Shown in pieces: positions 27,376 through 36,775 of a stretch of DNA of 64,000 bases; within the stretch, counting starts at the first letter, position 1; each line of letters begins with the position of its first letter. Location of the stretch: contig NZ_CP061177.1 of assembly GCF_017355405.1 (NCBI RefSeq), positions 3,160,501-3,224,500 of the forward strand, read 5' to 3'. The stretch is from Roseomonas haemaphysalidis (GTDB lineage Bacteria; Pseudomonadota; Alphaproteobacteria; Acetobacterales; Acetobacteraceae). The translations under genes were made by a program, and so were the position numbers. The notes beneath the pieces were generated by a model that was not told where the DNA came from, did not search any database, and worked only from the letters and a program-made list of their open reading frames with translations.

Positions 27376-27388
27376 GCAGTCAAACTGC
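27376..27388. promoter_or_regulatory. Candidate LacI-family operator
   Basis: GCAGT-CAA-ACTGC is a 5-bp perfect inverted repeat, embedded in imperfect outer arms TTGGC and GCCAG. It lies 40 bp upstream of the LacI-family gene and 210 bp upstream of the divergent monooxygenase gene. Position and symmetry fit an operator, but short repeats occur by chance. Confidence 0.3.
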
Positions 27389-27597
27389 CTCGCCAGGGTT
27401 CCTGAATACTGCACCGCACCAAATCGGGAAGCATTGCCGCCGAAGATTCGGGTTGACCCTGCGGCCTCTCCGGTCCTTACTGAGAGCCAGAAGCGCAAAC
27501 GTTCGCGCAGCCCCGCCGGAAAGGCAGGGGCATGTCAGGAAACGATCCGGGCCGCGCGGCAGCGCGCCGCCCGGCCAGGAACAAGGGGCACGCCCGC

Positions 27598-28980
27598 ATG
27601 AGCGACCAGCAACGTCAGATGAAGATGGTGGGCTTTCTGCAGGCGCAGAACTGCTCCATCGCCCCCGGCTCCTGGCGCCACCCGGCCAACCCGATGGACT
27701 TCACGACGCCGAAGTACTTCCAGCGCATCGGCCGCGCGCTGGAGGACGGCAAGTTCCACCTCGCCTTCTTCGACGACCGCCTGGCGATGCCGGACATCTA
27801 CAAGAACGACCACCGCGACGCCGTGGAGAACGGCGTGCGCGTGGTCAAGATGGACCCGGCCACCATCATCACCGCCATCGGCATGGCCACCGAGAAGCTC
27901 GGCCTCGGCGTCACCTATTCCACCACCTATTACGAGCCCTTCCATGTGGCGCGGCTGTTCGCGACGCTGGACCTGATGACCGGTGGCCGCGCGGCCTGGA
28001 ACGTCGTCACCTCGCTGAACAATTCCGAGGCCGCCAACTTCGGCCGCGACGAGCACCTGGCCCACGACCTGCGCTACGAGCGCGCCGACGAGTTCATGGA
28101 GGTGGTGCTCGGCCTGTGGGACAGCTGGGAAGACGGCGCCCTGATCGGCGACAAGGCCAGCGGCCGCTTCGCCGACGGCAGCAAGGTCCACAAGCTCGAC
28201 CACAAGGGCAAGTTCTTCAAGTCGGCCGGCCCGCTGCCGGTGCCGCGTTCGCCGCAGGGCCACCCGGTGCTGATCCAGGCGGGGCAAAGCGGCCGCGGCC
28301 GGCAGTTCGCCGGGCAGTGGGGCGAGCTGATCTTCGTGGTCTACCCGAACATGGCCGCCGGGCAGAAGCAGTATGGCGAGCTCAAGGCCGCCGTCGCCGC
28401 CGCCGGCCGCAACCCCGACAGCGTCAACGTCTGCCCCGCCTGCTACGTCTGCGTGGCGGAAACCCAGGCGATGGCCGAGGAAAAGCGCGAATACATCCGC
28501 GCGCTGGCCAAGCCCATCGACGCGCTGGTGCTGCTGTCGGAAGCGCTGAACTTCGACTTCGGCTCCAAGGACCCTGACGCCAGCTTCACGGATGAGGAGC
28601 TGAAGAAGCTGTCCTGGACCGGCTTCAAGGAGCGCGTGGTCAACCTCAGCGGCAAGGCAAACCCGACGGTGCGCGACTTCGTGCACTTCTCCGGCCGCGG
28701 CACCATTGGCGAGTTTCCGATCTTTTGCGGCACGCCAACGCAGGTGGCCGACCAGATGCAGGAATGGTTCGAGGCCCGCGCCTGCGACGGCTTCGTGCTG
28801 GCCGCCACCCACATGTCCGGCGCCTTCGAGGACTTCTCGCGCTTCGTGGTGCCGGAGCTGCAGCGGCGCGGCCTATACCACAAGGACTACGCGGGCACGA
28901 CGCTGCGCGAGAACCTTGGCCTGCCCAAGCCGGCGGCGGGTGACTGGCGCAAGGCGGCCCTACGCGCCGCCTCCTGAACA
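27598..28980 (+). CDS. LLM-class flavin-dependent monooxygenase (NtaA/SnaA/DszA family)
   Basis: 460 aa. The start MSDQQRQMKMVGFLQAQNCS is followed by the family segments KFHLAFFDDRLAMPDIYKND, GLGVTYSTTYYEPFHVARLF, TGGRAAWNVVTSLNNSEAAN and PVLIQAGQSGRGRQFAGQWG, which bind FMNH2 in the TIM barrel. These two-component monooxygenases need a separate flavin reductase, not seen nearby. Substrates in the family include nitrilotriacetate, EDTA and dibenzothiophene sulphone; the one here is unknown. It is the first gene of the operon divergent from LacI. Confidence 0.92.
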
Positions 28981-29017
28981 AACAAAAAAACAACAATACG
29001 TCCGAGGGAAGAACATC

Positions 29018-30007
29018 ATGCTGAAGGCTTCCGGCGCGGTTTCGCGCCGCACCCTGCTGGCCGGCGGTGCCGCCCTGCTGGCCCTGCCCGCCATCCGCCC
29101 CGCCGCCGCGCAGGGCAACTGGCCCAACAAGCCTGTCCGCATCGTGGTGCCTTATGCCCCTGGCGGCGGCACCGACGTCACCACCCGCGCCATCGCGGAA
29201 GCACTGACCGGCAGCCTCGGCCAGGGCTTCGTGGTGGAGAACCGCGCGGGCGCCAACGGCATCGTCGGCAGCGAGGGCGTGGCCCGCAGCCCGGCTGATG
29301 GCTACACGCTGATGGTGGTGACCAGCACGCATGTGATGACCAAGTACATCACGCCGCAGCTTCCCTTTGATCCGCTCAAGGATTTCACGCCGATCGCCAT
29401 GACGGCGCGCTATCCGCTGGTGCTGATGACGGCGGCGAACAGCCCCTACAACTCCGTGGCGGATCTGCTGAAGGCGGCCAAGGGGCGGCCGGGTGGCATC
29501 TCCCAGGGCACGTCGGATGCGCAGTCCTCCTACACCGCCAATACCTTCGCCAAGCAGGCGGGCGTGGAGATCACCGAGATCCCGTATCGCGGCAGCGGCG
29601 CCTATCTGGCGGAGCTGAGCGGCGGGCACCTGCCGGTGGCCTGGGGCAGCACCGCGACCGCCATGCCGCTCATGGCCAGCGGCACCATCAAGGTGCTGGC
29701 GGTTTCGGCGCCCGAGCGCTCCTCCTTCATGCCGGAAGTGCCGACGCTGAAGGAGGCGGGCGTGAATGGCGCCGACTTCACCGGCTGGTTCGGCATGTTC
29801 GCCCCCGCCAAGCTGCCGGACGCGATCGCCGACAAGCTGCACAACGCGGTGATCGCCGCGATGGAGACGCCGGTGCTGACGCAGCGGCTGAAGAACCTGG
29901 CGGTGGACGCCGCGCCGATGACGCGCAGCGCCTTCGCCAGCCTGCTGGTCGAGGAAGACCGCCGCTGGCAGCAGGCGGACAAGGACGGGCTGTTGCCCAA
30001 GGGCTGA
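29018..30007 (+). CDS. Bug/TctC-family substrate-binding protein
   Basis: 329 aa. A Tat-like export signal (SRRTLLAGGAALLALPAIRP then AAA-QG) precedes the mature start WPNKPVRIVVPYAPGGGTDV. The family loops VVENRAGANGIVGSEGVARS and IPYRGSGAYLAELSGGHLPV are present. It should bind the operon's substrate or a breakdown product in the periplasm. It is preceded by CCGAGGGAAG, which gives a good ribosome site. No permease is adjacent. Confidence 0.93.
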   Translation: MLKASGAVSRRTLLAGGAALLALPAIRPAAAQGNWPNKPVRIVVPYAPGGGTDVTTRAIAEALTGSLGQGFVVENRAGANGIVGSEGVARSPADGYTLMVVTSTHVMTKYITPQLPFDPLKDFTPIAMTARYPLVLMTAANSPYNSVADLLKAAKGRPGGISQGTSDAQSSYTANTFAKQAGVEITEIPYRGSGAYLAELSGGHLPVAWGSTATAMPLMASGTIKVLAVSAPERSSFMPEVPTLKEAGVNGADFTGWFGMFAPAKLPDAIADKLHNAVIAAMETPVLTQRLKNLAVDAAPMTRSAFASLLVEEDRRWQQADKDGLLPKG

Positions 30008-30017
30008 GGACCACACC

Positions 30018-31379
30018 GTGCAAGAATTCAGAATGCTCTCGACCAGCGGCATCCTCGGCTACGGCTATGCCGAGGAATCGCTGAAGATCGGCATGTCGTG
30101 GGAGCCGCACGTCATCGGCTGCGACGGCGGCAGCACCGACCCGGGGCCCTACTACCTGGGCGCCGGCAAGTCCTTCGTGTCGCGCCTTTCGGCCAAGCGC
30201 GACCTGCGGCTGATGCTGATGGCGGCGGTGGCGGCCAAAATCCCCTGCATCATTGGCACGTCCGGCGGCGCCGGCGGCGAGCCGCACCTGCAGGACACGG
30301 CCGCCCTGGTGCGCGAGATCGCAAAGGAGGAGGGCCTCAGCTTCCGCATGGCGCTGATCCATTCCGAGCAAAGCGCCGACAGCCTGATCGAACGGGTCAA
30401 TGCCGGTCTGACGCGCCCGCTGGCCAAGATGAAGCCGCTGGACGAGGCGACGGTCCGCCGCGCCGAGCGCATCGTCGGCATGATGGGCCCCGAGCCCTTC
30501 GCCCGCGCGCTGGACAACGGCGCGCAGGTGATCCTGGCCGGCCGCAGCAGCGACCCGGCGCAATGGGCCGGCCCCGCCATCCGCGCCGGCATGAACCCGG
30601 CGCCCTCCTGGTACGCCGGCAAGATGCTGGAATGCGGCGCCGAGCCGTCCGTGCCCAAGGAGCCTGACTGCATCTTCGTGCGCGTGCGCGACGACCACCT
30701 GATCTGCGAGCCGCCCAACCCGATCCGCCGTTCCACGCCGCTGGCGGTGGCCAACTTCGCGCTGCATGAGAACTCCAGCCCGATCCACCATGTCGAGCCG
30801 GGCGGGTTGCTGGACACCAGCGCCTGCACCTTCACCGCCGTGTCCGACCGCGCGGTCAAGGTGGACGGCATGACCTGGACGCCGGCCGAGCAGTACACCA
30901 TCAAGCTGGAAGGCGTGGAGCGCGCGGGCTATCGCGCCATCACCGTCTGCGGCACGCGCGACCCGGTGCTGATCGGGCAGATCGACAGCTACCTGGACAC
31001 GCACCGCACCAAGGTGGCGGCCAAGGCGGCCTCCTTCGGCGTGCCGCCCGACGACTACCAGATGGTGGTCCGCACCTACGGCAAGGATGGCGTGATGGCC
31101 GGCTGGGAGCCGCAGAAGCAGATCACCTCGCATGAATTGGGCTTCGTGATCGAGGTGGTGGGCAAGACGCAGGACATCGCCAACGCCGTGCTGGCCATGG
31201 CGCGCACCTCCATGCTGCATGCCGACTTCCCCGGGCGCCTGTGCAAGGAAGGCAACATGGCCTTTCCGTTCAGCCCGTCCGACATCGAGCTCGGCCCGAT
31301 GTTCCAGTTCAGCGTCTTTCACGTGGTCGCGCCCAGGGACCCGTTCGAGATGTTCCCTATCGAATACGAGACGGTGTGA
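30018..31379 (+). CDS. AtuA-family protein (DUF1446)
   Basis: 453 aa, starting at a GTG at 30018 with TGAGGA upstream. Family features include MSWEPHVIGCDGGSTDPGPY near the N-terminus, then IPCIIGTSGGAGGEPHLQDT and VILAGRSSDPAQWAGPAIRA. DUF1446 proteins include AtuA of the acyclic terpene (citronellol/geraniol) pathway, but most members occur in other catabolic clusters with DUF4387 and Bug proteins, as here. The enzymatic activity is not established. It is followed after 2 bp by the DUF4387 gene. Confidence 0.88.
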   Translation: MQEFRMLSTSGILGYGYAEESLKIGMSWEPHVIGCDGGSTDPGPYYLGAGKSFVSRLSAKRDLRLMLMAAVAAKIPCIIGTSGGAGGEPHLQDTAALVREIAKEEGLSFRMALIHSEQSADSLIERVNAGLTRPLAKMKPLDEATVRRAERIVGMMGPEPFARALDNGAQVILAGRSSDPAQWAGPAIRAGMNPAPSWYAGKMLECGAEPSVPKEPDCIFVRVRDDHLICEPPNPIRRSTPLAVANFALHENSSPIHHVEPGGLLDTSACTFTAVSDRAVKVDGMTWTPAEQYTIKLEGVERAGYRAITVCGTRDPVLIGQIDSYLDTHRTKVAAKAASFGVPPDDYQMVVRTYGKDGVMAGWEPQKQITSHELGFVIEVVGKTQDIANAVLAMARTSMLHADFPGRLCKEGNMAFPFSPSDIELGPMFQFSVFHVVAPRDPFEMFPIEYETV

Positions 31380-31381
31380 CC

Positions 31382-31705
31382 ATGCCCCGCATCCGCGACA
31401 TCGCGCAGATCTGCAAAAGCAAGAACGCCGGCCCCTTCATGGTCACCATCGACGTGCTGTTCGAGGACCATGCGCTGTACCGCCGCGTCAAGGCGACGGG
31501 CGTGCTGAACGCCGCGCTGTTCGCCCGCCTCTACGGCGTGGCGGAAGCCGACGTGCTGTTCACGCCCTATGACACCGCCGCCGCCTTCAAGGCCACCCTG
31601 CCCCGGCTGGTGCCGGCGGGCGGCATCGGCGACACGGACGTCTACGGCGCCCAGCAGCACGCGCCGCTGCTGGACGTGGAGATCCCCTTGAACGACGTCA
31701 GCTGA
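31382..31705 (+). CDS. DUF4387-family protein
   Basis: 107 aa. The start [20 protein letters not shown] and the segment [20 protein letters not shown] are typical of DUF4387, a small protein usually encoded next to (or fused to) DUF1446/AtuA proteins. This suggests a small subunit of that enzyme. It ends the operon that begins at 27598 and overlaps the convergent LOV kinase gene by 8 bp. Confidence 0.88.
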   Translation: MPRIRDIAQICKSKNAGPFMVTIDVLFEDHALYRRVKATGVLNAALFARLYGVAEADVLFTPYDTAAAFKATLPRLVPAGGIGDTDVYGAQQHAPLLDVEIPLNDVS

Positions 31706-33326
31706 CGCCGTTCGGCCCGTCCAGCACGATCCGCACCCGGCGCCCCAGGTCGCGCCGGGTGTAGGGCTTGTCGAGCACCTCGAACTCGTTGCCGCCGGCG
31801 TCGCTGCGTTCCAGCGACGTTTCGGCGTAGCCCGTGGTCAGCAGCACCTTCAGCCCCGGATAACGCCGCCGCGCCTCGTGCGCCAGCACCACGCCGTTCA
31901 TGCCGCCGGGCATGATCAGGTCGCTGAACAGCAGGTCCACCTTGCTGTCGCCCGCCAGCACCTCCAGCGCCTCGCGCCCGCTGCCGGCACGCAGCACCCG
32001 GTAGCCGAAATCCTCCAGCAGCTCCTGCGCCAAGTCGCCGACATAGGCCCGGTCCTCCACCACCAGGATGGTTTCCGTGCCCTGGCGCTCGGCGGCGCGG
32101 GCGCTGGGGGCCGGCGCCACCTGTTCCTGCGCCGCGGCGGGAAAGAACAGCCGCACCGTGGTCCCCTCGCCCACCTTGGAATCGATGCGAACCGTGCCGC
32201 CGGACTGCTTGGCGAACCCATACACCATGGACAGGCCGAGCCCGGTGCCGCGCCCCTCCTCCTTGGTGGTGAAGAACGGGTCCAGCACCCGCTCCAGCAG
32301 CGCGGGCGGGATGCCGGCACCGGTGTCGGTGAAGCTGATGCCGACGTAGCGGCCGGGCGACAGGCCGGCCAGGCCGGCATCGGCCTTCTCCTCCACCGCC
32401 ACGTTGCCGGTCTGGATCGTCATCCGCCGCCGCTCGCGCCCCGCCATGGCGTCGCGCGCGTTGATCAGCACGTTGAGAAAGGCGACCTCCGCCTGGCTGG
32501 GATCGAGGCGCGAGTTCCACAGCCCCTCCTGCAGCATGTGCACCACCTCCACCTCCTCGCCCAGCGTGCGCTCCACCAGGTCGTGCATGCCGTGGACGGT
32601 GTCGTTCAGGTTCACGGAACGGCCGTCGAGCCGCTGCTTGCGGGCAAAGGCCAGGAGCTGCTGCGTCAGGGTCGCGGCACGCTGGGCGGAAACATGCGCG
32701 TGCTCCACGCTGCGCCGCATGCGGGCCACGTCCACGCTGTCGCGCGCCAGCCCCACCTGCATGATCTCATGGTAGCCCATGATCACCTGCAGGAGGTTGT
32801 TGAAGTCATGCGCGATGCCGCCGGTCAGCTGCCCCAGCGCTTCCATCTTCTGGGCCTGGCGCAAGGCATCCTCGGCATCGCGCCGGCGGCTGACGTCGAG
32901 CTGCGAGCCGAAGAAGTAGAGCAGCTTGCCGTCCTTGTCCCGCACCGGCGAGATGAACAGCGCGTTCCAGAAGCTCGACCCGTTCTTGCGGTAGTTCAGG
33001 ATCTCGACGGCGATCTCGCGCTGGTGGTGCACCGCGTCGCGCACCTGCGCCACTGTCGCCTTGTCCGTTTCGGGGCCCTGCAGAAAGCGGCAGTTGGTGC
33101 CCAGCAGCTCGTCGGCGGCGTAGCCGGTCATGGCCAGAAAGGCCTTGTTGACGAAGATGATCGGGTTGTCGTCCCGGTTGGGGTCGGTGACGATCATCGG
33201 CATGCGCGTTGTTTCGACGGCCGCGAAGAAGATCTCGCTTTTGCGGTCGTCGGGGTGGAAGGCCTCGCCCGTCAGCACCGGGGCGGAACCCCGTGACGCG
33301 TGTTCGGGCATGTCGTCGTCGGGCAT
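31698..33326 (-). CDS. LOV-domain hybrid histidine kinase (predicted blue-light sensor)
   Basis: 542 aa. Residues ~30-150 form a LOV domain: the flavin-adduct cysteine is Cys79 in [13 protein letters not shown], followed by [20 protein letters not shown] and [10 protein letters not shown]. The kinase follows with phospho-acceptor His173 ([11 protein letters not shown]), the N-box [18 protein letters not shown] and [14 protein letters not shown] receiver domain closes the protein, with phospho-acceptor Asp469 ([11 protein letters not shown]). In known LOV kinases blue light forms a Cys-FMN bond that changes kinase activity. No membrane segment is present. The start at 33326 is chosen over 33347 and 33515 because the domain begins soon after; ribosome sites are weak. 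No partner regulator adjoins. Confidence 0.93.
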   Translation of the reverse strand: MPDDDMPEHASRGSAPVLTGEAFHPDDRKSEIFFAAVETTRMPMIVTDPNRDDNPIIFVNKAFLAMTGYAADELLGTNCRFLQGPETDKATVAQVRDAVHHQREIAVEILNYRKNGSSFWNALFISPVRDKDGKLLYFFGSQLDVSRRRDAEDALRQAQKMEALGQLTGGIAHDFNNLLQVIMGYHEIMQVGLARDSVDVARMRRSVEHAHVSAQRAATLTQQLLAFARKQRLDGRSVNLNDTVHGMHDLVERTLGEEVEVVHMLQEGLWNSRLDPSQAEVAFLNVLINARDAMAGRERRRMTIQTGNVAVEEKADAGLAGLSPGRYVGISFTDTGAGIPPALLERVLDPFFTTKEEGRGTGLGLSMVYGFAKQSGGTVRIDSKVGEGTTVRLFFPAAAQEQVAPAPSARAAERQGTETILVVEDRAYVGDLAQELLEDFGYRVLRAGSGREALEVLAGDSKVDLLFSDLIMPGGMNGVVLAHEARRRYPGLKVLLTTGYAETSLERSDAGGNEFEVLDKPYTRRDLGRRVRIVLDGPNGVS

Positions 33327-33492
33327 AGCGTAACCTAGGGCTGGCATGCCCCCAGGGGGGCCGGGATGCGGCACGGCACGGCGGAACGAGCCTGGCTCCG
33401 GTCTAGCTTTATCCTGGTGTCCGGCTTCTGTTCTGCCAAGTCCCCTGCCCGGCACGATCCGCCGCCGCAACGGCTTGCCGGATGGCCCGCGG

Positions 33493-34122
33493 TCAGCGCC
33501 GGCGCACCCCGCCATCCCGCACCAGTTCCCCCAGCAGCATGCGCATCACCATGGCGTCCGCCGCGACGCTCAGATGCCCGAGCCCGCCGCCCCGCGACGC
33601 CACATCGGGGTGGATCAGCTCGTTGTGGACCTCGGCGCAGCCCGGCCGGGCGGCACGCAACAGGCCGCCATCCTCCAGCCGGTATTGCAGGGCCAGCCCG
33701 ACGCCGCAGGGCACGGTGGCATCGCGCCACGATTCCAGCACCAGCAGCGTTTCGGCCCGCAGCCCGGCCCCGGCCACCCGCTCCAGAAAGCGCGTCGCGG
33801 CGGGGCCGCCCGCCGAATAGCCGTAGACGGCGATGGCCGCCGGGGGCGGCCGCAGTGCCAGCAGCTGCGTGGCGGCCCTGTCCCATTCGCCCGGCCGGAA
33901 CACGTCGGCCGGCACGCCGGCGCGGCGGATCTGCTGCGCCAGGGCATCGGTGCCCGTGGCCCGGTGCGACTCCCCCGACCAGTTCAGGCCGGTGAACAGC
34001 ACCACCCGCCCGGCATCCGGCGCCGCCGCCGGCTGCGCCGCCTCCTGAAAGCCCGGCACCACGCTGGCGCAGGCGGGCAGCGACAGCAGCAACGCCAGCA
34101 CCGCAAAGCGGCCCCGCCTCAT
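33493..34122 (-). CDS. Putative lipoprotein with alpha/beta-hydrolase fold
   Basis: 209 aa. A lipoprotein signal ([20 protein letters not shown], lipobox LPAC) precedes an alpha/beta-hydrolase-like core: [20 protein letters not shown], then [17 protein letters not shown] with the nucleophile elbow GYSAGG. A late conserved-looking His occurs in [15 protein letters not shown]. It is likely an envelope esterase or lipase-like protein of unknown substrate. The frame extends to 34299, but the start at 34122 places the signal at the N-terminus. Confidence 0.72.
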   Translation of the reverse strand: MRRGRFAVLALLLSLPACASVVPGFQEAAQPAAAPDAGRVVLFTGLNWSGESHRATGTDALAQQIRRAGVPADVFRPGEWDRAATQLLALRPPPAAIAVYGYSAGGPAATRFLERVAGAGLRAETLLVLESWRDATVPCGVGLALQYRLEDGGLLRAARPGCAEVHNELIHPDVASRGGGLGHLSVAADAMVMRMLLGELVRDGGVRRR

Positions 34123-34153
34123 GGCCCGGCCCCCGGGCCGGCGCGGCGCGCGC

Positions 34154-34462
34154 TCAGGGCTGGTGCCGGATCGGGTTGAACCACAGCAGCACCACCAGCA
34201 GCAGCGCCAGGCCCAGCAGGACCAGCGGCACCGCCGCCACCACCGGCGCCCAGCCCGACCCCCGGCGTTGCAGCCAGGCGGCCGCCGCCGCGCCGCCAAA
34301 GCCGAGAATGGCGGGGGAAAGCAGCAGCAGCAGGTCCGGCAGCGTGAGGACGCCGACCATGTCGCCGCGCAGCATGGCGCGTAGCTCGTACTCCATCAGA
34401 TACAGCGCCAGGGCCTGCAGCACGAAGCCGAGGATCACCAGAAGCCACAGCATGTTCCGCAT
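34154..34462 (-). CDS. Small membrane protein
   Basis: 102 aa with three hydrophobic segments: MLWLLVILGFVLQALALYLM, LPDLLLLLSPAILGFGGAAA and APVVAAVPLVLLGLALLLVV. The start MRNMLWLL is at 34462. It sits in a run of small membrane or secreted genes on the minus strand (33493-36609), possibly one transcription unit. No family was recognised. Confidence 0.65.
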   Translation of the reverse strand: MRNMLWLLVILGFVLQALALYLMEYELRAMLRGDMVGVLTLPDLLLLLSPAILGFGGAAAAAWLQRRGSGWAPVVAAVPLVLLGLALLLVVLLWFNPIRHQP

Positions 34463-34505
34463 GGTCAGTTCTTTCGCCGCATCGTGGTGGCACCCCGGGC
34501 CGCCG

Positions 34506-34883
34506 TCACGGCCCGCCTCGAGTCTTGGACAGGCCGCCCGAGGGCGGCGCATGGGCGCCGGGCGTCCGGGGCTCTTCCGCCGTGGTGATCGTGCCGGTGC
34601 CGAGCAACACCGCGAACACCAGCATCGGCGCCGCCCAAACCTGCATCGGCAGCCCCCAGAAGGAATGCTCCGCCGGCGCGCCGCGTTGCCCGCCCCGGTT
34701 GAAGCGCAGCCCGAGCAGCAGGGTCGCGATGGCCGCCAGCCCCATGGAAAGGCTGACGCCGCGGTCGATGGCCGGGCCATCGATCTGGCGCAGCAGGATC
34801 ATCGGCAGGACCATCGCCAGCAGAGCGATCCAGGTGACCCACCAGCCGCGCCCCCGCCAAAAGATCAACATCGCCCGCCCCAC
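34506..34883 (-). CDS. Small membrane protein
   Basis: 125 aa with hydrophobic segments WWVTWIALLAMVLPMILL, SLSMGLAAIATLLLGLRF and MQVWAAPMLVFAVLLGTGTI, then a Pro/Gly-rich tail. The start at 34883 (MGRAMLIFW) or 34871 (MLIFW) cannot be settled. The second helix is followed by FNRGGQRGAPAEHSFWGLPM, a layout seen in small uncharacterised inner-membrane proteins. Function is unknown. Confidence 0.65.
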   Translation of the reverse strand: MGRAMLIFWRGRGWWVTWIALLAMVLPMILLRQIDGPAIDRGVSLSMGLAAIATLLLGLRFNRGGQRGAPAEHSFWGLPMQVWAAPMLVFAVLLGTGTITTAEEPRTPGAHAPPSGGLSKTRGGP

Positions 34884-34931
34884 CGGCTGCCCCGGCTGTT
34901 CTGGACGATGCCCTGGCGGCTGTCGAGCGGC

Positions 34932-35294
34932 TCAGGTCGCGCCCGTCGCACCCCGCCAGCGCCGCCACAGGAAGCGCAGCGCGGCGCCCAGCCAGAACAC
35001 GATGCTCAGCAGCATGAACGGCGCCGTGGCCAGCATCAGCCAGCCCATGACGCCCAGGACATACAGCGTCGGGCCGATATCCACGCCACCCAGCATGCAG
35101 GGGTGCACCGAGCCCTCGTCCACCTGGCACCCCAGCGCGCCGGCCAGCGTGGCGCACAACACCACGGACAGCAGCGGCAACCAGGCCAGCGCCGTGCCCG
35201 CCACCGCCAACAGCCAGACCAGCCGGGTGCGGCGGCGCGGCGCCGGCGGTGGCGATGGCGGCAAGGGCGCCCAGGGGTCGCGGATCATCGTCAT
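34932..35294 (-). CDS. Small membrane protein
   Basis: 120 aa. A Pro-rich cytoplasmic start (RDPWAPLPPSPPPAPRRRT) is followed by helices LVWLLAVAGTALAWLPLLSV and MGWLMLATAPFMLLSIVFWL. Between them a short loop carries two Cys (GCQVDEGSVHPCMLGG) that could form a periplasmic disulphide. It starts 13 bp after the stop of the secreted protein gene upstream. No family was recognised. Confidence 0.65.
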   Translation of the reverse strand: MTMIRDPWAPLPPSPPPAPRRRTRLVWLLAVAGTALAWLPLLSVVLCATLAGALGCQVDEGSVHPCMLGGVDIGPTLYVLGVMGWLMLATAPFMLLSIVFWLGAALRFLWRRWRGATGAT

Positions 35295-35307
35295 GCCGGG
35301 CGCGCCC

Positions 35308-36609
35308 TCACCGCCGCGCCCCGGCGGGGTCGCGCTTCAGATAATTGTTGCCATCGATCACCAGCAGCTTGTCGTCGGTCTCGCCGCCGGGGCGGAACAG
35401 GCTGAGCACCTCCTGCGCCCCATCGTCGCCGCGCAGCGTCAGGCGAAAGCCGGCGGCGTCGTAGCGGCCGCTTTCCGCCGGCCGGCGGCGCCCCGTGGTG
35501 ACGCCGGCGGTGCCGCCGCCGGCGGAGCTGGTGCTGCTGGCCCCGGCGAACCCGGTGCGGCGGAACCGCCCGTCCGGCGTCAATGTCAGCAGCCGTTCCG
35601 AGGACAGGCTGCCGGACGCGAAGGCGGTGCTGCCGGAGGACGCGAAGAAATACCGCCAGGTGCCGTCGAAGCGCGTGTTCGCGGGCAGCGGCGGCACCTG
35701 GGCATGCAGCGTGTCGCCGATGCGCAGGCCGGTGGCTTCGCGCCGCAGCGGCTTGGTTTCGCTGTCCAGGATGCCGTAGCGGGGGCCGACCTCGCGCATC
35801 TCGATGCGCTCCCCCCCGCCCAGGATGCCGCCGCCCGACAGCTGGTAGGTGCCGCAATCCGTGGGCTTGGCCTGGCAATGGGTGGCGATGCCGTCGCCAC
35901 TGGCGGGAATGGCGCGGCTGAACAGCCCGCCGCGGTCGAACACCAGCACCTCCATGTCGGCGACGAAATCGGTGCCGCCGAAGGCATTGGGCCGCAGCCC
36001 CGTGGACAGGTGGCTGAACACGCCGTCCAGCCCGCCCGCGCCGGCCGGGGGCTGCAAGGCAAAAGCATGGTCTCCCGGGCGGGGGCGGTAGGAGCGGACG
36101 ATCGCATCGAAATCCGCGCGGGCCGCGCGGGCGTCGTCACCACGCAGGTTGAGACTGATCAGCGACAGGACGTGCGTGCCGGCCCCATCATCGATCGCCA
36201 CCGTGTCGGAACCGATGCTGACCTCGCCGCGGCGGGCGCAGCAGCGGCTGTCAAAGCGGATGGGATGCCCATTGGCGGTCATGCCGCGGCCCTGGGTGGT
36301 GGGGCGCTTGTTGGCCAGCTCGGGGATCGTGCCCGCCAGGCGGCTGAACACCGCATCCGCCGTGCCCGCGGCACGCGGAATCAGGCGCGACACCTGCACC
36401 AGCGCCGTGCCACCCCGGCGCTGCCCGCCCCCGAAATCGCGACGCCCCTGCCACATGCCGTTCTGCTGTGGCACGCCCGTCCACCCCGCCGGCAAGGTGA
36501 AGCGCGCCTCGCCCACCGCCTGTTCCTGGCCCTGCGCCCGCGCGGCGAGCGGCAGCAGGCCCAGGAGCAGAACCGCCGCCGGGACCAGCATCCGGCATCG
36601 CGACAACAT
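35308..36609 (-). CDS. Secreted protein of unknown function
   Basis: 433 aa. A signal peptide (MLVPAAVLLLGLLPLAARA-QG) precedes a long beta-rich exported protein. Early on, GEARFTLPAGWTGVPQQNGM resembles the start of domains in uncharacterised periplasmic proteins. The C-terminal half has TRFDGTWRYFFASSGST and LLTLTPDGRFRRTGFAGA, a lipocalin-like strand pattern. No catalytic motif was recognised. The start at 36609 is preferred over 36963, which would precede the signal by 118 residues. Confidence 0.7.
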   Translation of the reverse strand: MLSRCRMLVPAAVLLLGLLPLAARAQGQEQAVGEARFTLPAGWTGVPQQNGMWQGRRDFGGGQRRGGTALVQVSRLIPRAAGTADAVFSRLAGTIPELANKRPTTQGRGMTANGHPIRFDSRCCARRGEVSIGSDTVAIDDGAGTHVLSLISLNLRGDDARAARADFDAIVRSYRPRPGDHAFALQPPAGAGGLDGVFSHLSTGLRPNAFGGTDFVADMEVLVFDRGGLFSRAIPASGDGIATHCQAKPTDCGTYQLSGGGILGGGERIEMREVGPRYGILDSETKPLRREATGLRIGDTLHAQVPPLPANTRFDGTWRYFFASSGSTAFASGSLSSERLLTLTPDGRFRRTGFAGASSTSSAGGGTAGVTTGRRRPAESGRYDAAGFRLTLRGDDGAQEVLSLFRPGGETDDKLLVIDGNNYLKRDPAGARR

Positions 36610-36775
36610 GGGGCGCGGCACGGGGGTGGCAGTGCTGCGGCGGCCGGCGCGCGGCCCGCCGGCGGGTGCCGGCGCCACGTTCGGCCGTTGCCTGGCCGGA
36701 AGCATATCCCGCGCCGGTTGCGGCATCGGGCTTCTGCCAGCACTCTGCGGCAGCGGCTTGGCGAGGTATGGCGGC

